A stretch of DNA of 43,956 bases. Origin: Oscillospiraceae bacterium. GTDB lineage: Bacteria; Bacillota; Clostridia; Oscillospirales; Ruminococcaceae. The DNA lies in NCBI GenBank assembly GCA_017536405.1, contig JAFXHL010000008.1, positions 1 to 43,956 of the forward strand, read 5' to 3'. Position numbers and translations under genes: made by a program. Position 1 is the first letter of the stretch; every line of letters starts with the position of its first letter. This document shows positions 25,755-35,285 of the stretch, piece by piece. The notes under the pieces were generated by a model. The model saw only the letters and a list, made by a program, of their open reading frames with translations. It searched no databases and had not been told where the DNA came from.

Positions 25755-25779
25755 AATCCCTGTCTTTGTGGCGGGGATT
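25755..25779 (+). other. Hairpin before tRNA-Gln
   Basis: AATCCCTGTC (25755-25764) pairs with GGCGGGGATT (25770-25779) with G-T wobbles around a five-base loop. There is no T run after it and the tRNA begins 5 bases on, so it may be a tRNA processing signal rather than a terminator. Confidence 0.4.
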
Positions 25780-25783
25780 ATAT

Positions 25784-25859
25784 TGGGGTATAGCCAAGCG
25801 GTACGGCAGCGGACTTTGACTCCGTCATTCCGGTGGTTCGAATCCACCTATCCCAGCCA
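25784..25859 (+). tRNA. tRNA-Gln (anticodon TTG)
   Basis: A 76-base cloverleaf is visible. The acceptor TGGGGTA pairs with TATCCCA, the anticodon stem GCGGA/TCCGT encloses the loop CTTTGAC with anticodon TTG at 25816-25818, the T arm contains GGTTCGAATCC, and the discriminator G is followed by an encoded CCA at 25857-25859. This tRNA is an expected MnmA substrate. Confidence 0.97.
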
Positions 25860-25861
25860 GA

Positions 25862-25897
25862 AAGTTCCGATATAAAGAATATCGGAACTTATTTTTA
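25862..25897 (+). terminator. Terminator of tRNA-Gln
   Basis: AAGTTCCGATAT pairs with ATATCGGAACTT around AAAGA (25862-25890) and is followed by ATTTTTA. It lies 3 bases after the tRNA CCA. Confidence 0.92.
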
Positions 25898-25926
25898 TTG
25901 CAATTATCTGTAAAGTGTGGTATAAT
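25898..25926 (+). promoter_or_regulatory. Promoter of the DUF6440-like gene
   Basis: TTGCAA (25898-25903) and TATAAT (25921-25926) with a 17-base spacer lie directly after the tRNA terminator. Confidence 0.8.
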
Positions 25927-25979
25927 ATGGGTGGTCGGACAGGGTGATAAATATGAATTTGACAAAGGAGATAACAGAC

Positions 25980-26156
25980 ATGAAAAAAAGATTTGAGATT
26001 ATTGAAAAAGACGGATTGATGGAAGGAACAAGAATTATTGTCGATACGGAAACAGGTGTACAGTATTTAATGGCACATTGGACAAACATCGGAGGAATTA
26101 CGGTTTTGGTGGATAAAGACGGGAAACCTCTATTAGACCCGCGATATGCAAAGTGA
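25980..26156 (+). CDS. Small DUF6440-like protein
   Basis: The 58-residue protein begins MKKRFEIIEKDGLMEG and has IIVDTETGVQYL and VLVDKDGKPLLDPRY, which match as I recall the short DUF6440 family of Firmicutes; its function is unknown. ATG at 25980 is preferred since AAGGAG lies 9 bases upstream and homologues start MKxRF. An in-frame ATG at 25953 with AGGGTGAT close by would add nine residues. It has its own promoter and terminator. Confidence 0.75.
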   Translation: MKKRFEIIEKDGLMEGTRIIVDTETGVQYLMAHWTNIGGITVLVDKDGKPLLDPRYAK

Positions 26157-26195
26157 CCAATTCCAATTTACCGAACTGAATATTTTATAATAAAT

Positions 26196-26231
26196 AAACC
26201 CTTGAAAAGATTTATTTCTTCTCAAGGGTTT
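26196..26231. terminator. Bidirectional terminator
   Basis: AAACCCTTGA (26196-26205) pairs with TCAAGGGTTT (26222-26231), extended by AAG/CTT, with T-rich flanks on both strands. It lies between convergent genes. Confidence 0.85.
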
Positions 26232-26239
26232 TGTTTATC

Positions 26240-27358
26240 TTATTTATAATACATAAACAACTGACATTTCAGCATTCCGTTATAAAGTTTTCTTCTCTTA
26301 TCCGCTTTTCTTCCGAAGAATTTTTCAAAATCCTCGTGAGGAGAGATTATATAGCAGGGAGCATCTTTGCTTCCTTCAAAAACCTGCCCCATAACCTGAT
26401 AGAGTTTTTCAGCCTCTTTAATATCAAGCATTCTTTCGCCATAAGGTGGGTTGCAGATAGTTATTGTTCCTTTTTGATTTTTGTAGTTCTTTATATCGGC
26501 TTTTGCCGCAGAAATTCTCTTTGAAATACCTGCTTTGTTTGCGTTGTCATTAGTGAGTGTTACTGCATTTTCATCAATGTCAAATCCATAAGCCTTAAAA
26601 GCAGTATCGTGTCTTACAAGTGAAATAGCATCATTTCTTGCATCTTTCCAGAATGAAGAGGGGATACAGTCCCATTTTTCTGCCAAGAACTTTCTTTTAA
26701 GCCCAGGTGCTACAGATAATGCCTTATATGCAGATTCTATAAGAAGTGTGCCGCTTCCGCAGAATGGGTCACACACAACAGAATCTCCTCTTACTCTTGC
26801 AAGGTCAATAATTCCTGCAGCAAGAGTTTCTTTTATCGGAGCATCATTTGAATTTCTTCTGTATCCTCTTTTGTGAAGCCCTGTTCCTGTTGTGTCGAGA
26901 TAAATAACAACTTCATCTTTTATAATCGAAAACTGAATAGGGAATACAGCGCCTGTTTCTTCAAACCAACTGTTGTGGTATTTTTCTTTAAGTCTTTCAA
27001 CAGCAGCTTTTTTTATGATTGACTGACAATCGGGAATGCTGTGTAATGTGGAATTGAGTGCGTGTCCGCTTTTAACAGGGAATGCATCATATTTTCCGAT
27101 ATACTGTTCAAACGGAATTTTTTTAACACCCTGAAATAATTCCTCAAAAGACTCTGCGTGGAATTCTGCGAGAACAATAAGAACTCTTTCAGCAGTAGCA
27201 AGAGAAATATTTGCTTTTGCAAGAGTTGAAAAATCACCATAGAACGATACCTTTCCATCAGAAACGGTTATATCTTCACCGCCGATTTTTCCTATTTCAA
27301 ATTTCAAAACGCTTTCAAGCCCGAAATGACAAGGGCAAGCAAATTTAATTCTGTCCAT
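26240..27358 (-). CDS. THUMP-domain RNA methyltransferase (RlmL/YpsC-like)
   Basis: The 372-residue protein has an N-terminal ferredoxin-like/THUMP region (1-165, starting KFACPCHFGLESVLKFEI) and a class I SAM methyltransferase domain with DPFCGSGTLLIE (SAM motif) and the catalytic NPPYGER. These features fit the YpsC/RlmL group, thought to make N2-methylguanosine in 23S rRNA. AAGGAG precedes the ATG. It is 11 bases downstream of the PBP1A gene and shares its transcript. Confidence 0.9.
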   Translation of the reverse strand: MDRIKFACPCHFGLESVLKFEIGKIGGEDITVSDGKVSFYGDFSTLAKANISLATAERVLIVLAEFHAESFEELFQGVKKIPFEQYIGKYDAFPVKSGHALNSTLHSIPDCQSIIKKAAVERLKEKYHNSWFEETGAVFPIQFSIIKDEVVIYLDTTGTGLHKRGYRRNSNDAPIKETLAAGIIDLARVRGDSVVCDPFCGSGTLLIESAYKALSVAPGLKRKFLAEKWDCIPSSFWKDARNDAISLVRHDTAFKAYGFDIDENAVTLTNDNANKAGISKRISAAKADIKNYKNQKGTITICNPPYGERMLDIKEAEKLYQVMGQVFEGSKDAPCYIISPHEDFEKFFGRKADKRRKLYNGMLKCQLFMYYK

Positions 27359-27369
27359 AATTCTCCTTA

Positions 27370-29676
27370 TTACTGGGGAAGTGAGTTAAGGTCTATAGTT
27401 GATGCAGTTCCGGGAGTTGTTTCTTCGTTTTCTTCCTCGATAACTCTTATAGTTTCTCCGCCGGGAAGATTATAAATTGTTCCGTTGTGCTGACCATTAC
27501 AGAAGCCAGGAATATTTGTGGGTTTATAATATCCTTCGGCTCTTGTTGTGCATGAAGGACCTGCAATAAGACCTGTATGCATACAATATTCCATCTTTAT
27601 GATGTTGGGGTTTTCAGGGAAAGCCGTTCCTGCATCCTTTTCTGCCATTATATTTCCGAAAACATTTTTCCATACAACAGCTGATGAATAGTAGATATCC
27701 TTACATGAGTTAGGAACATATTTTCCTGTTTCTTCATCGTATTTATATGCTTCGTCATATCCATACCATATAGCAGAAACATATGAGGGAGTAACACCAA
27801 CGAAAGCGAGGTCAACCCATTCCTGAGAAGTACCTGTTTTTGCAGCAATAGTAACATTTTCAACCTTAGCAGCAACACCTGTACCTGCCGGGCCGTAAAC
27901 TACTGTCTGAAGAAGTTTGTTCATTACATAAGCGGTATCAGGGTCTATGGCCTGAATGTATGTGTTGTCTGTGTTATCAAGAACTACATTTCCGTTTGAG
28001 TCAAGAACTTTATAATATGAAATCGGCTTATAGATTTTTCCTTCATTACCGAAAGCCTGATAAGCAGATGTAAGTTCAAGAAGGGTAATACCATCAGTAA
28101 GACCACCAACAGTCATAGCAGAATAGTCTGCGTCAGCAGCAACAAGAGATGTAATCTGCATATTGTTCTGCATAAAGTCGAAAACTGTTTTAGGAGTATG
28201 ATGATCAACCAACTGAGCAGGAATTGTGTTGAGCGAACGCTGAAGAGCGTCATATGTGAAATATTTCTGACCTGTCCATTTGTTCGAATAGTTTTTAGGC
28301 CATTTCATCTTCTTCATAGTATTCCAGTCTTCAACAACTTCGATAGGTTCATCAAAGAAAACTGTAGACCAGTTGATGTAGTCTGAATAAAGAGCATATC
28401 CGTATGAGGAAATAGGCTTTACAGTCGAACCAATCGAACGTTTTGCCATTGTCGCTCTGTTATAACACATAGGATTGGGCTTTCTTCCGATACCGCCTAC
28501 AACGCCCTTGATATGTCCGTTATAGTCCATTATGATAGCGGCAGACTGAGGAGGATTTGCAAGTGCTTCTTCTGAATTTGAGAAAGTAGCATTATCAAGA
28601 TACTTAGCTTCCATTTCTCTCTGAATATCAAGGTCAACTGTCGAGTAAATTCTGTAACCGCCATTTGAAATAATCTTTATAGCTTCTTCCTGAGTATCAA
28701 TTCCGTATTTTTTCTGGAAATCTTCTGCAACATCGAAAATTACCATGTCAACGAAATAATCCTGAATAACAGTATCTTCTTCAACAATTTCGCCTGTTTC
28801 TTCATCGAGTGACTGACCTGCAAAAATAAGAGTTGCGTTAACTGCTTCTTCATACTGTGCTGATGAAATAAATCCGTTTTCAAGCATAGTAGGGAGTACT
28901 ACCTGATTTCTTCTGTTCTGATTACTTTCAGGATTTATGAGAGGATTGAATTCAACTGTACTTTTAGGAATAGCCGCAAGACAAGCCGCTTCTGCAACCG
29001 TAAGCTCAGAAACATCCTTGTTGAAGTATTTGTTAGCAGCGGCCTGGATACCATATGTGTTTCCGCCGAAACCGATATAGTTGAGATAAGCTTCAAGAAT
29101 AACATCCTTAGGATATTCTCTTTCAAGATTCATCGCTCTGAAAATTTCACGCATCTTTCTGGCAGGGTCCTGCTTATCATCGCCTGTGATATTCTTTACA
29201 AGCTGCTGTGTTATAGTAGAACCACCTTGTTTTTCGTCCCAGAAATGAAGGAAATAGTTTGCAAATGCAAGGAAGGTTCGTTTAAAGTCAACGCCTTCGT
29301 GTTCATAGAAACGTTCGTCTTCCGTTGAGATGAATGCGTCTCTTACATGCTGAGGAACTTCATCAAGAGATACAAGAATTCTGTTGGCATCCTGACTCAT
29401 ACGATGGATTTCAACCTGTTCTCCTGTAACAGGGTCTTCTGCATAGATGAATGAAGTTGTCATTACATCGAGATTATAAAGGTCGATATCAACACTTTCA
29501 GAGTTTTCCATAAACTTGATTACGTAAACGGTAAGTGCCGTAGCAACGATACAGAGTGTAATTACAACGATGAGAAAAAGAGAAAGGAATGTTGTTCCTA
29601 TAACCGCAAGTGTCTTTAAGACAGGATTACTCTTTTTTCTTCTTTTTCTGATTTTGATGTCACTTGAACTTCTCAT
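27370..29676 (-). CDS. Class A penicillin-binding protein (PBP1A type)
   Basis: The 768-residue bifunctional enzyme polymerises and cross-links peptidoglycan outside the membrane. In order it has a basic cytoplasmic head, a membrane helix (about 22-55), a glycosyltransferase domain with STEDERFYEHEGVD (catalytic Glu119) and GGSTITQQLVKN, and a transpeptidase domain with S417-T-V-K420, S481-L-N483 and K613-T-G615. The C-terminal tail contains CMHTGLIAGPSC and a Thr/Glu-rich end. All catalytic motifs are intact. GGAGG precedes the ATG. Its promoter could not be assigned with confidence in the 29677-29853 gap. Confidence 0.95.
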   Translation of the reverse strand: MRSSSDIKIRKRRKKSNPVLKTLAVIGTTFLSLFLIVVITLCIVATALTVYVIKFMENSESVDIDLYNLDVMTTSFIYAEDPVTGEQVEIHRMSQDANRILVSLDEVPQHVRDAFISTEDERFYEHEGVDFKRTFLAFANYFLHFWDEKQGGSTITQQLVKNITGDDKQDPARKMREIFRAMNLEREYPKDVILEAYLNYIGFGGNTYGIQAAANKYFNKDVSELTVAEAACLAAIPKSTVEFNPLINPESNQNRRNQVVLPTMLENGFISSAQYEEAVNATLIFAGQSLDEETGEIVEEDTVIQDYFVDMVIFDVAEDFQKKYGIDTQEEAIKIISNGGYRIYSTVDLDIQREMEAKYLDNATFSNSEEALANPPQSAAIIMDYNGHIKGVVGGIGRKPNPMCYNRATMAKRSIGSTVKPISSYGYALYSDYINWSTVFFDEPIEVVEDWNTMKKMKWPKNYSNKWTGQKYFTYDALQRSLNTIPAQLVDHHTPKTVFDFMQNNMQITSLVAADADYSAMTVGGLTDGITLLELTSAYQAFGNEGKIYKPISYYKVLDSNGNVVLDNTDNTYIQAIDPDTAYVMNKLLQTVVYGPAGTGVAAKVENVTIAAKTGTSQEWVDLAFVGVTPSYVSAIWYGYDEAYKYDEETGKYVPNSCKDIYYSSAVVWKNVFGNIMAEKDAGTAFPENPNIIKMEYCMHTGLIAGPSCTTRAEGYYKPTNIPGFCNGQHNGTIYNLPGGETIRVIEEENEETTPGTASTIDLNSLPQ

Positions 29677-29862
29677 AATTCCTCCTGAAAATTCTGTATA
29701 TTTAAGTCATTTTTATAATCTGGATACAACTAAAATTATTATATCACATTTTTTATCAAAATAAAATACAATAAATATAGAAATTGTAAGGAATAATCAG
29801 GTTTCTTTGGTCAAGAATACTAATATAGGTTTTAAAAATTACGAAATAAGAAGGTGAAGATA

Positions 29863-30192
29863 ATTATCCGAGAAAAAATAGCACTTTTAGCTATAGGTTC
29901 ATTAGCGCTTCTTTCTCTTGCAACTATGACAATAACTGTGATGACGGATGATGATAAGAAAGAAACCGAGGTTGTAAAAGCTGAAACGGCAATAAGCGAA
30001 GAAAGGCGTTATATACTTAAAGAATATAACGGGAAGATAGCGTCTTTTTATTATAACAGCGAAGAACCAATAGATATTTTTGATGTTTCGGTGAACAGTT
30101 TCGGGGAATATGATAAACAAGAACTTTATAAAGGAATTGTTGCATATAGCGAAGAGGAACTGAACAGACTTATCGAAGACTATACAAGTTAA
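29863..30192 (+). CDS. BofC C-terminal-like anchored protein, probable ATT start
   Basis: The protein has one N-terminal membrane helix (IALLAIGSLALLSLATMTITVM), a charged linker and a small domain with YILKEYNGKIASFY and FGEYDKQELYKGIV. This domain resembles the C-terminal domain of BofC, a regulator of a sporulation protease, and recurs as a short protein in Clostridia; the role here is inferred. The only canonical start, GTG at 29854, is itself part of the ribosome binding site GAAGGTGA (29850-29857). ATT at 29863, at standard distance, gives (M)IREKIALLAIG and 109 residues. ATA at 29860 and ATC at 29866 are less well spaced. A terminator follows the stop codon at once. Confidence 0.65.
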   Translation: MIREKIALLAIGSLALLSLATMTITVMTDDDKKETEVVKAETAISEERRYILKEYNGKIASFYYNSEEPIDIFDVSVNSFGEYDKQELYKGIVAYSEEELNRLIEDYTS

Positions 30193-30220
30193 AAGACCGT
30201 ACAGATTACTGTACGGTCTT
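30193..30220. terminator. Bidirectional terminator
   Basis: AAGACCGTACAG pairs perfectly with CTGTACGGTCTT around ATTA, with TTTTT on the plus side and an A run that is a T run for the minus strand. It closes both the BofC-like gene and purL. Confidence 0.93.
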
Positions 30221-30232
30221 TTTATTGTTTTA

Positions 30233-33200
30233 TTATCCGAAGTATTTAACTCCGCTTTCAAAGATTTTCTGATCCTTTTCGCCGGGAACGTTCTTACAGA
30301 TTTCTGTTCCGATTCTTTCTGAGTGTCCCATCTTACCGAGAACACGTCCGTCAGGAGAAGTGATACCTTCAATAGCATCAACAGATCCGTTAGGATTGAA
30401 TCTGATATCCATTGTAGGTTCTCCGTCAAGAGTTACATACTGTGTAGCAATCTGTCCGTTTTCAGCCATAACCTTAAGCTGTTCAGGAGTTGCAACAAAT
30501 CTTCCTTCGCCGTGCGAAATAGCGATTGTATGCATATCGCCGACTTCTGTATTCATAAGCCATGGAGACTTGTTTGATGCAATTCTTGTATGAACCATCA
30601 TAGACTGATGACGGCCGATTGTGTTGAATGTAAGAGTAGGTGAATCATCCTTCATATCAACAATCTTACCATAAGGTACAAGTCCTAACTTGATAAGTGC
30701 CTGGAATCCGTTACAGATACCGAGCATAAGTCCGTCTCTGTTATCAAGAAGGTCCATAACAGCTTCGCTTACACGAGGGTTGCGGAAGAATGCAGTAATG
30801 AACTTACCACTTCCGTCAGGTTCGTCACCACCGCTGAATCCACCAGGGAGCATTACAATCTGTGAATTCTTTATGCTGTTTGCGATTTTTTCGATTGATT
30901 CAGTAATTCCTGCTGTTGTGAGGTTTTTGATAACAACAACTTCAGGAACAGCACCTGCTCTTTCAAATACTCTTGCTGTATCGTATTCACAGTTTGTTCC
31001 TGGGAATACAGGAATAAGTACTCTTGGTTTTGCAACCTTAACCGAAGGAGTAACAATCTTTTCGGGAGTATATGTGTAAATCTTTGCTGTTTCGCTCTTT
31101 GCCTTTGCGTTGACAGGGAAGATAGGTTCAAGCTTGTTTTCCCAGAGATTCTGGAATTTTTCCATATCAACCTTGTAAGCACCGCAGTCAATAGCGTAAT
31201 CAACAGTTGTAATACCGATTACATTGTCGCCTTCATCAGCCTTGCCATCAACTTCGATTACAAACGCACCACTTATAGCACCGAATAAATCTTCTTCAGA
31301 TACATCAGATGTGAATTTGAAACCAATCTTATTACCGAGAGCCATCTTTGAAACTGCTTCAGCGATACCACCGAATGAAACTGCCCATACAGAAACAGCC
31401 TTACCATCAGCAATGTATTTTTCAACCTTTTCAAAGCATTTCTTAACGCTATCAAAATCAGGGAGCATATTTTCATCGAATTCAGGCTTGATGTAAATAA
31501 CTTCGTTTCCTGCTGCTTTGAATTCAGGAGAAACTACCTTGTCGCTGTTTGCAAGTGATACTGCAAACGAAACAAGGGTAGGAGGAACGTCGATGTTTTC
31601 GAATGTTCCTGACATTGAGTCTTTACCACCGATTGATGCGCAACCAAGTTCAAGCTGTGCCTTGAAAGCACCGAGAAGTGCTGAGAAAGGCTTGCCCCAA
31701 CGAGTAGGATTGTTCTGTGTTCTTTCAAAGTATTCCTGGAATGTAAGCCAGCATTTTTCATAAGAACCACCGATAGCGATTACCTTTGCAATTGATTCAA
31801 TAACAGCCATCATTGCTCCGTGATAAGGGCTCTTTTCACTGATGTTAGGATTAAAGCCCCAGCCCATAAGTGAACATGTCTTTGTCTGACCGTTGAGAAC
31901 AGGGATTTTTGCAGCCATAGCCTGAGTAGGTGTAAGCTGATAAGCACCACCAAAAGGCATAAGAACTGTTCCTGCGCCGATTGTTGAGTCGAATCTTTCA
32001 ATAAGACCCTTCTGTGAACATACATTGAGGTTAGAAGCGAGAGCGTACCAGCTTTCTTCATTGTTGCTGAATTTCTTGAAATCAGCGAGAACGGGTACAT
32101 TTACTGAAATGTCAGTATGCTTTTCAGCACCGTTTGAATTAAGAAATTCTCTTGAAAGGCTTACAATTTCCTTTTCATTCCAGAACATACGGAGTCTGGG
32201 TTCAGCAACGACATCGGCAACGAGTGTTGCTTCAAGGTTTTCTGTGTCTGCTGCTTTAAGGAATTTTTCGACATCTTCCTTGGCAACAACAACAGCCATT
32301 CTTTCCTGTGATTCACTTATAGCAAGTTCTGTTCCGTCGAGACCATCATATTTCTTAGGAACTTTATCAAGATTGATGATAAGACCGTCAGTAAGTTCTC
32401 CGATAGCAACAGAAACACCGCCTGCGCCGAAGTCATTACAACGCTTGATCATCTTTGTAACATCAGGATTTCTGAAAAGTCTCTGGAGTTTTCTTTCGAT
32501 AGGGGGATTACCTTTCTGAACTTCAGCACCACAAGCTTCAAGTGAAGCAGTTGTATGTGATTTTGATGAACCTGTAGCACCGCCACAACCGTCGCGACCT
32601 GTCTTACCGCCAAGAAGAATAACAACATCACCGGGCTGAGGAACTTCTCTTACAACATTTTCCATAGGAGCAGCCCCGACAACAGCGCCGATTTCCATTC
32701 TCTTTGCAACATATCCTGGATGATATACTTCAGCAACATGCCCTGTTGCAAGACCTATCTGGTTACCATATGAGCTATAACCGCTTGCAGCACCAACAGT
32801 AATCTTTCTCTGAGGAAGTTTGCCCTTGATTGTGTCATCAACGGGAACAAGGGGATTAGCCGCACCTGTTACACGCATTGCCTGATAAACATAAGAACGA
32901 CCAGAAAGAGGGTCTCTTATAGCACCGCCGAGACAAGTAGCCGCACCACCGAAAGGTTCGATTTCAGTAGGATGGTTATGTGTTTCGTTCTTGAACATAA
33001 GAAGCCAGTCTTCTTCATTTCCGTCAACATCAACCTTGATCTTTACAGAACAAGCGTTGATTTCTTCACTTTCGTCGAGATCGTTGAGTTTTCCGTCTTT
33101 CTTGAGCTTTTTAGGGGCGATAGTAGCAATATCCATAAGAGTTATAGGCTTGTCTGTTCTGCCAAGTTCGTCTCTTACAGCAAGATATTCCTTGAATGTT

Positions 33201-33940
33201 TTTTCTATGTAATCTGCTTCGATATTGAAATTATCGATATGTGTTCCGAAAGTAGTATGACGACAATGGTCTGACCAGTATGTGTCGATCATTCTGATTT
33301 CAGTAATTGTAGGTTCTCTCTTTTCAGTTTCAGAGAAATACTTCTGACAGAACTTTATGTCGTCAAGGTCCATAGCAAGACCGTAATCAGCGATAAAGTT
33401 CTTGAGTCCTTCTTCATCGAGTGAAATAAATCCATCAAGAACAGCAACTTCTGTGGGGATGTTATAAACTGTTTTAAGAGTATCAACTTTTTCAAGAGAT
33501 GCTTCACAGCTTTCAACGGGGTTTATAAGATAAGCTTTGAGTTTATCGAATTCAGCGTCTGAAACATCACCATCTATGATGTAAACTCTTGCATTCTTTA
33601 CCTTGCATCTTTCACCCTGTGTGAGAAGCTGGATACACTGTTCACACGAATCTGCTCTCTGGTCAAACTGACCTGGAAGATATTCAACTGCGAAAATCTT
33701 TTCTGTTGCTGAAAGTTCGGGAAGTTCGCTGTAAATCACATCAACAGCGGGTTCTGAAAATACGATAGGTAAAGTAAGTTTGAAATCTGCTTCCGAAAGA
33801 CCTTCAACATCATAACGATTGATAAGTCTTACGCTTCTGAGTCCTTCAAGACGAAGGGCTGTTTTAGCATCTGCAAGCACATGACCTGCTTCTACCGCAT
33901 AATCCGGTTTCTTTTCAACAAAAATTCTGAATACTGACAT
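30233..33940 (-). CDS. purL: Phosphoribosylformylglycinamidine synthase, single-chain
   Basis: The enzyme converts FGAR to FGAM with glutamine and ATP in purine synthesis. The 1235-residue chain fuses the PurS-like N-terminus, the PurL synthetase core (SDHCRHTTFGT near residue 225, NETHNHPTEIEPFGGAAT near 320) and a C-terminal PurQ-type glutaminase (PGGFSGGDEPDG, LGICNGFQ with the catalytic Cys, SHGEGRF). It is the long clostridial type rather than the three-gene Bacillus form. It starts 15 bases after mtaB behind GGAG and is the second gene of that transcript. No other purine genes are in the window. Confidence 0.96.
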   Translation of the reverse strand: MSVFRIFVEKKPDYAVEAGHVLADAKTALRLEGLRSVRLINRYDVEGLSEADFKLTLPIVFSEPAVDVIYSELPELSATEKIFAVEYLPGQFDQRADSCEQCIQLLTQGERCKVKNARVYIIDGDVSDAEFDKLKAYLINPVESCEASLEKVDTLKTVYNIPTEVAVLDGFISLDEEGLKNFIADYGLAMDLDDIKFCQKYFSETEKREPTITEIRMIDTYWSDHCRHTTFGTHIDNFNIEADYIEKTFKEYLAVRDELGRTDKPITLMDIATIAPKKLKKDGKLNDLDESEEINACSVKIKVDVDGNEEDWLLMFKNETHNHPTEIEPFGGAATCLGGAIRDPLSGRSYVYQAMRVTGAANPLVPVDDTIKGKLPQRKITVGAASGYSSYGNQIGLATGHVAEVYHPGYVAKRMEIGAVVGAAPMENVVREVPQPGDVVILLGGKTGRDGCGGATGSSKSHTTASLEACGAEVQKGNPPIERKLQRLFRNPDVTKMIKRCNDFGAGGVSVAIGELTDGLIINLDKVPKKYDGLDGTELAISESQERMAVVVAKEDVEKFLKAADTENLEATLVADVVAEPRLRMFWNEKEIVSLSREFLNSNGAEKHTDISVNVPVLADFKKFSNNEESWYALASNLNVCSQKGLIERFDSTIGAGTVLMPFGGAYQLTPTQAMAAKIPVLNGQTKTCSLMGWGFNPNISEKSPYHGAMMAVIESIAKVIAIGGSYEKCWLTFQEYFERTQNNPTRWGKPFSALLGAFKAQLELGCASIGGKDSMSGTFENIDVPPTLVSFAVSLANSDKVVSPEFKAAGNEVIYIKPEFDENMLPDFDSVKKCFEKVEKYIADGKAVSVWAVSFGGIAEAVSKMALGNKIGFKFTSDVSEEDLFGAISGAFVIEVDGKADEGDNVIGITTVDYAIDCGAYKVDMEKFQNLWENKLEPIFPVNAKAKSETAKIYTYTPEKIVTPSVKVAKPRVLIPVFPGTNCEYDTARVFERAGAVPEVVVIKNLTTAGITESIEKIANSIKNSQIVMLPGGFSGGDEPDGSGKFITAFFRNPRVSEAVMDLLDNRDGLMLGICNGFQALIKLGLVPYGKIVDMKDDSPTLTFNTIGRHQSMMVHTRIASNKSPWLMNTEVGDMHTIAISHGEGRFVATPEQLKVMAENGQIATQYVTLDGEPTMDIRFNPNGSVDAIEGITSPDGRVLGKMGHSERIGTEICKNVPGEKDQKIFESGVKYFG

Positions 33941-33955
33941 TTTGCTCTACTCCTT

Positions 33956-35254
33956 TTATTGAATAATATGACCAATACAACAGTCATTCTCAATCCTATC
34001 TATTTTAACATAAAATATCTGATTACGCAAACTTTTTTCGCAACTTTTTTTAAGAACTTTTATGAACAGATAATCAGGGGTATGTCCATTGTGGAATTCA
34101 GGGGATTGTTCACGCTCGAATAAAACAGGATAAACGCCGTTGATATGGGATTTCATAAATTCTATATGACTTTTATTTGTTATTTCTGCTATTTTTTTGG
34201 CACGTTCATTTTTTACGGATTCATTTACCTGATTTTCCATTTTATAGGCGATAGTTCCTTCTCTTTTTGAATAAGGGAAGATATGTGCCTGACTGAAATT
34301 CATCTTTTTTACAAAATTGTATGATTTTTCAAAATCATCTTCTGTTTCATCAGGGAAACCTACCATTATATCCGTTGTTATAGCGCAGTTTTCAAATGCT
34401 GAACGCAATTTACTTACAATTTCTGCGTATTCTTCAGAAGTATAATGCCTGTTCATAGCCTTTAAAGTTCGGTCACATCCGCTTTGCAATGATAAATGAA
34501 ATTGCGGACATAATTTTTTCTGCCTTGACATTCTTTCTATGTCTTCATCAGAAATAACTTCAGGCTCTAAAGAACCAAGCCTTACTCGTTCTATTCCGTC
34601 AACAGAACAGACTGTTTCTATGGCATCTATTAGCCTTAAACCAAACTCTTTTCCATAAAAAGAAAGGTTTATTCCGACAATAACAACCTCTTTGTATCCG
34701 TTTTCAGCAAGAATTTCCACTTCTTTTTTTATTTCGTCAACAGGTTTCGAGCAAATTCTGCCTCTTGCTTTTGGTATAATACAGTAAGTACAGAACTGAT
34801 TACAACCATCCTGGATTTTTAAAAACGCTCTTGTCTTTTTCTGGAATCCGCCAAGACACATAGGCTCAAATCGCGAATCCACAGAATTATCATTGATATA
34901 AAGCTGTTTCGCTTTACACTCGTGATATTGCCTTAATGCAGATAAAATTTCTGTTTTATTTCCGTTTCCTATGAGAATTTCAGCATTAAGTTCCTTTGCC
35001 TTATCGGGAAAAGCCTGAACAAAACAACCCATCAATCCTATAACGGCACCGGGATATGATTTTTTGATACGATTTATTGTTTTTCTTAGTTTTTTATCAC
35101 TTTCTGAAGTTACTGTGCAGGTATTTATAAGGAAAATATCAGCATCCTTTTCAGATTCAGAAATTTCATACCCTTCAGAAACGAGTAATTCTTTCACGCA
35201 TTCGGTTTCGTAAAGATTTACTTTACATCCGAATGATATATAATGTATTCTAAT
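33956..35254 (-). CDS. mtaB: tRNA t6A37 methylthiotransferase, probable ATT start
   Basis: MtaB adds a methylthio group to t6A at position 37 of ANN-decoding tRNAs. From the proposed start the 432-residue protein begins (M)RIHYISFGCKVNLYE. The GCKVN motif marks MtaB rather than MiaB; auxiliary-cluster cysteines lie at 10, 46 and 77, the radical-SAM CNQFCTYC at 151-158 and a TRAM-like segment at the C-terminus. No ATG, GTG or TTG stands at the homologous start. ATT at 35254 lies 8 bases after GAGG of GAGGTGAT (35266-35259). The in-frame GTG at 35263 is part of that site, and the TTG at 35314 lies in the predicted -35 box. Confidence 0.93.
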   Translation of the reverse strand: MRIHYISFGCKVNLYETECVKELLVSEGYEISESEKDADIFLINTCTVTSESDKKLRKTINRIKKSYPGAVIGLMGCFVQAFPDKAKELNAEILIGNGNKTEILSALRQYHECKAKQLYINDNSVDSRFEPMCLGGFQKKTRAFLKIQDGCNQFCTYCIIPKARGRICSKPVDEIKKEVEILAENGYKEVVIVGINLSFYGKEFGLRLIDAIETVCSVDGIERVRLGSLEPEVISDEDIERMSRQKKLCPQFHLSLQSGCDRTLKAMNRHYTSEEYAEIVSKLRSAFENCAITTDIMVGFPDETEDDFEKSYNFVKKMNFSQAHIFPYSKREGTIAYKMENQVNESVKNERAKKIAEITNKSHIEFMKSHINGVYPVLFEREQSPEFHNGHTPDYLFIKVLKKSCEKSLRNQIFYVKIDRIENDCCIGHIIQ

Positions 35255-35285
35255 TATAATCACCTCGTAACAGTTGTACAAAAAC

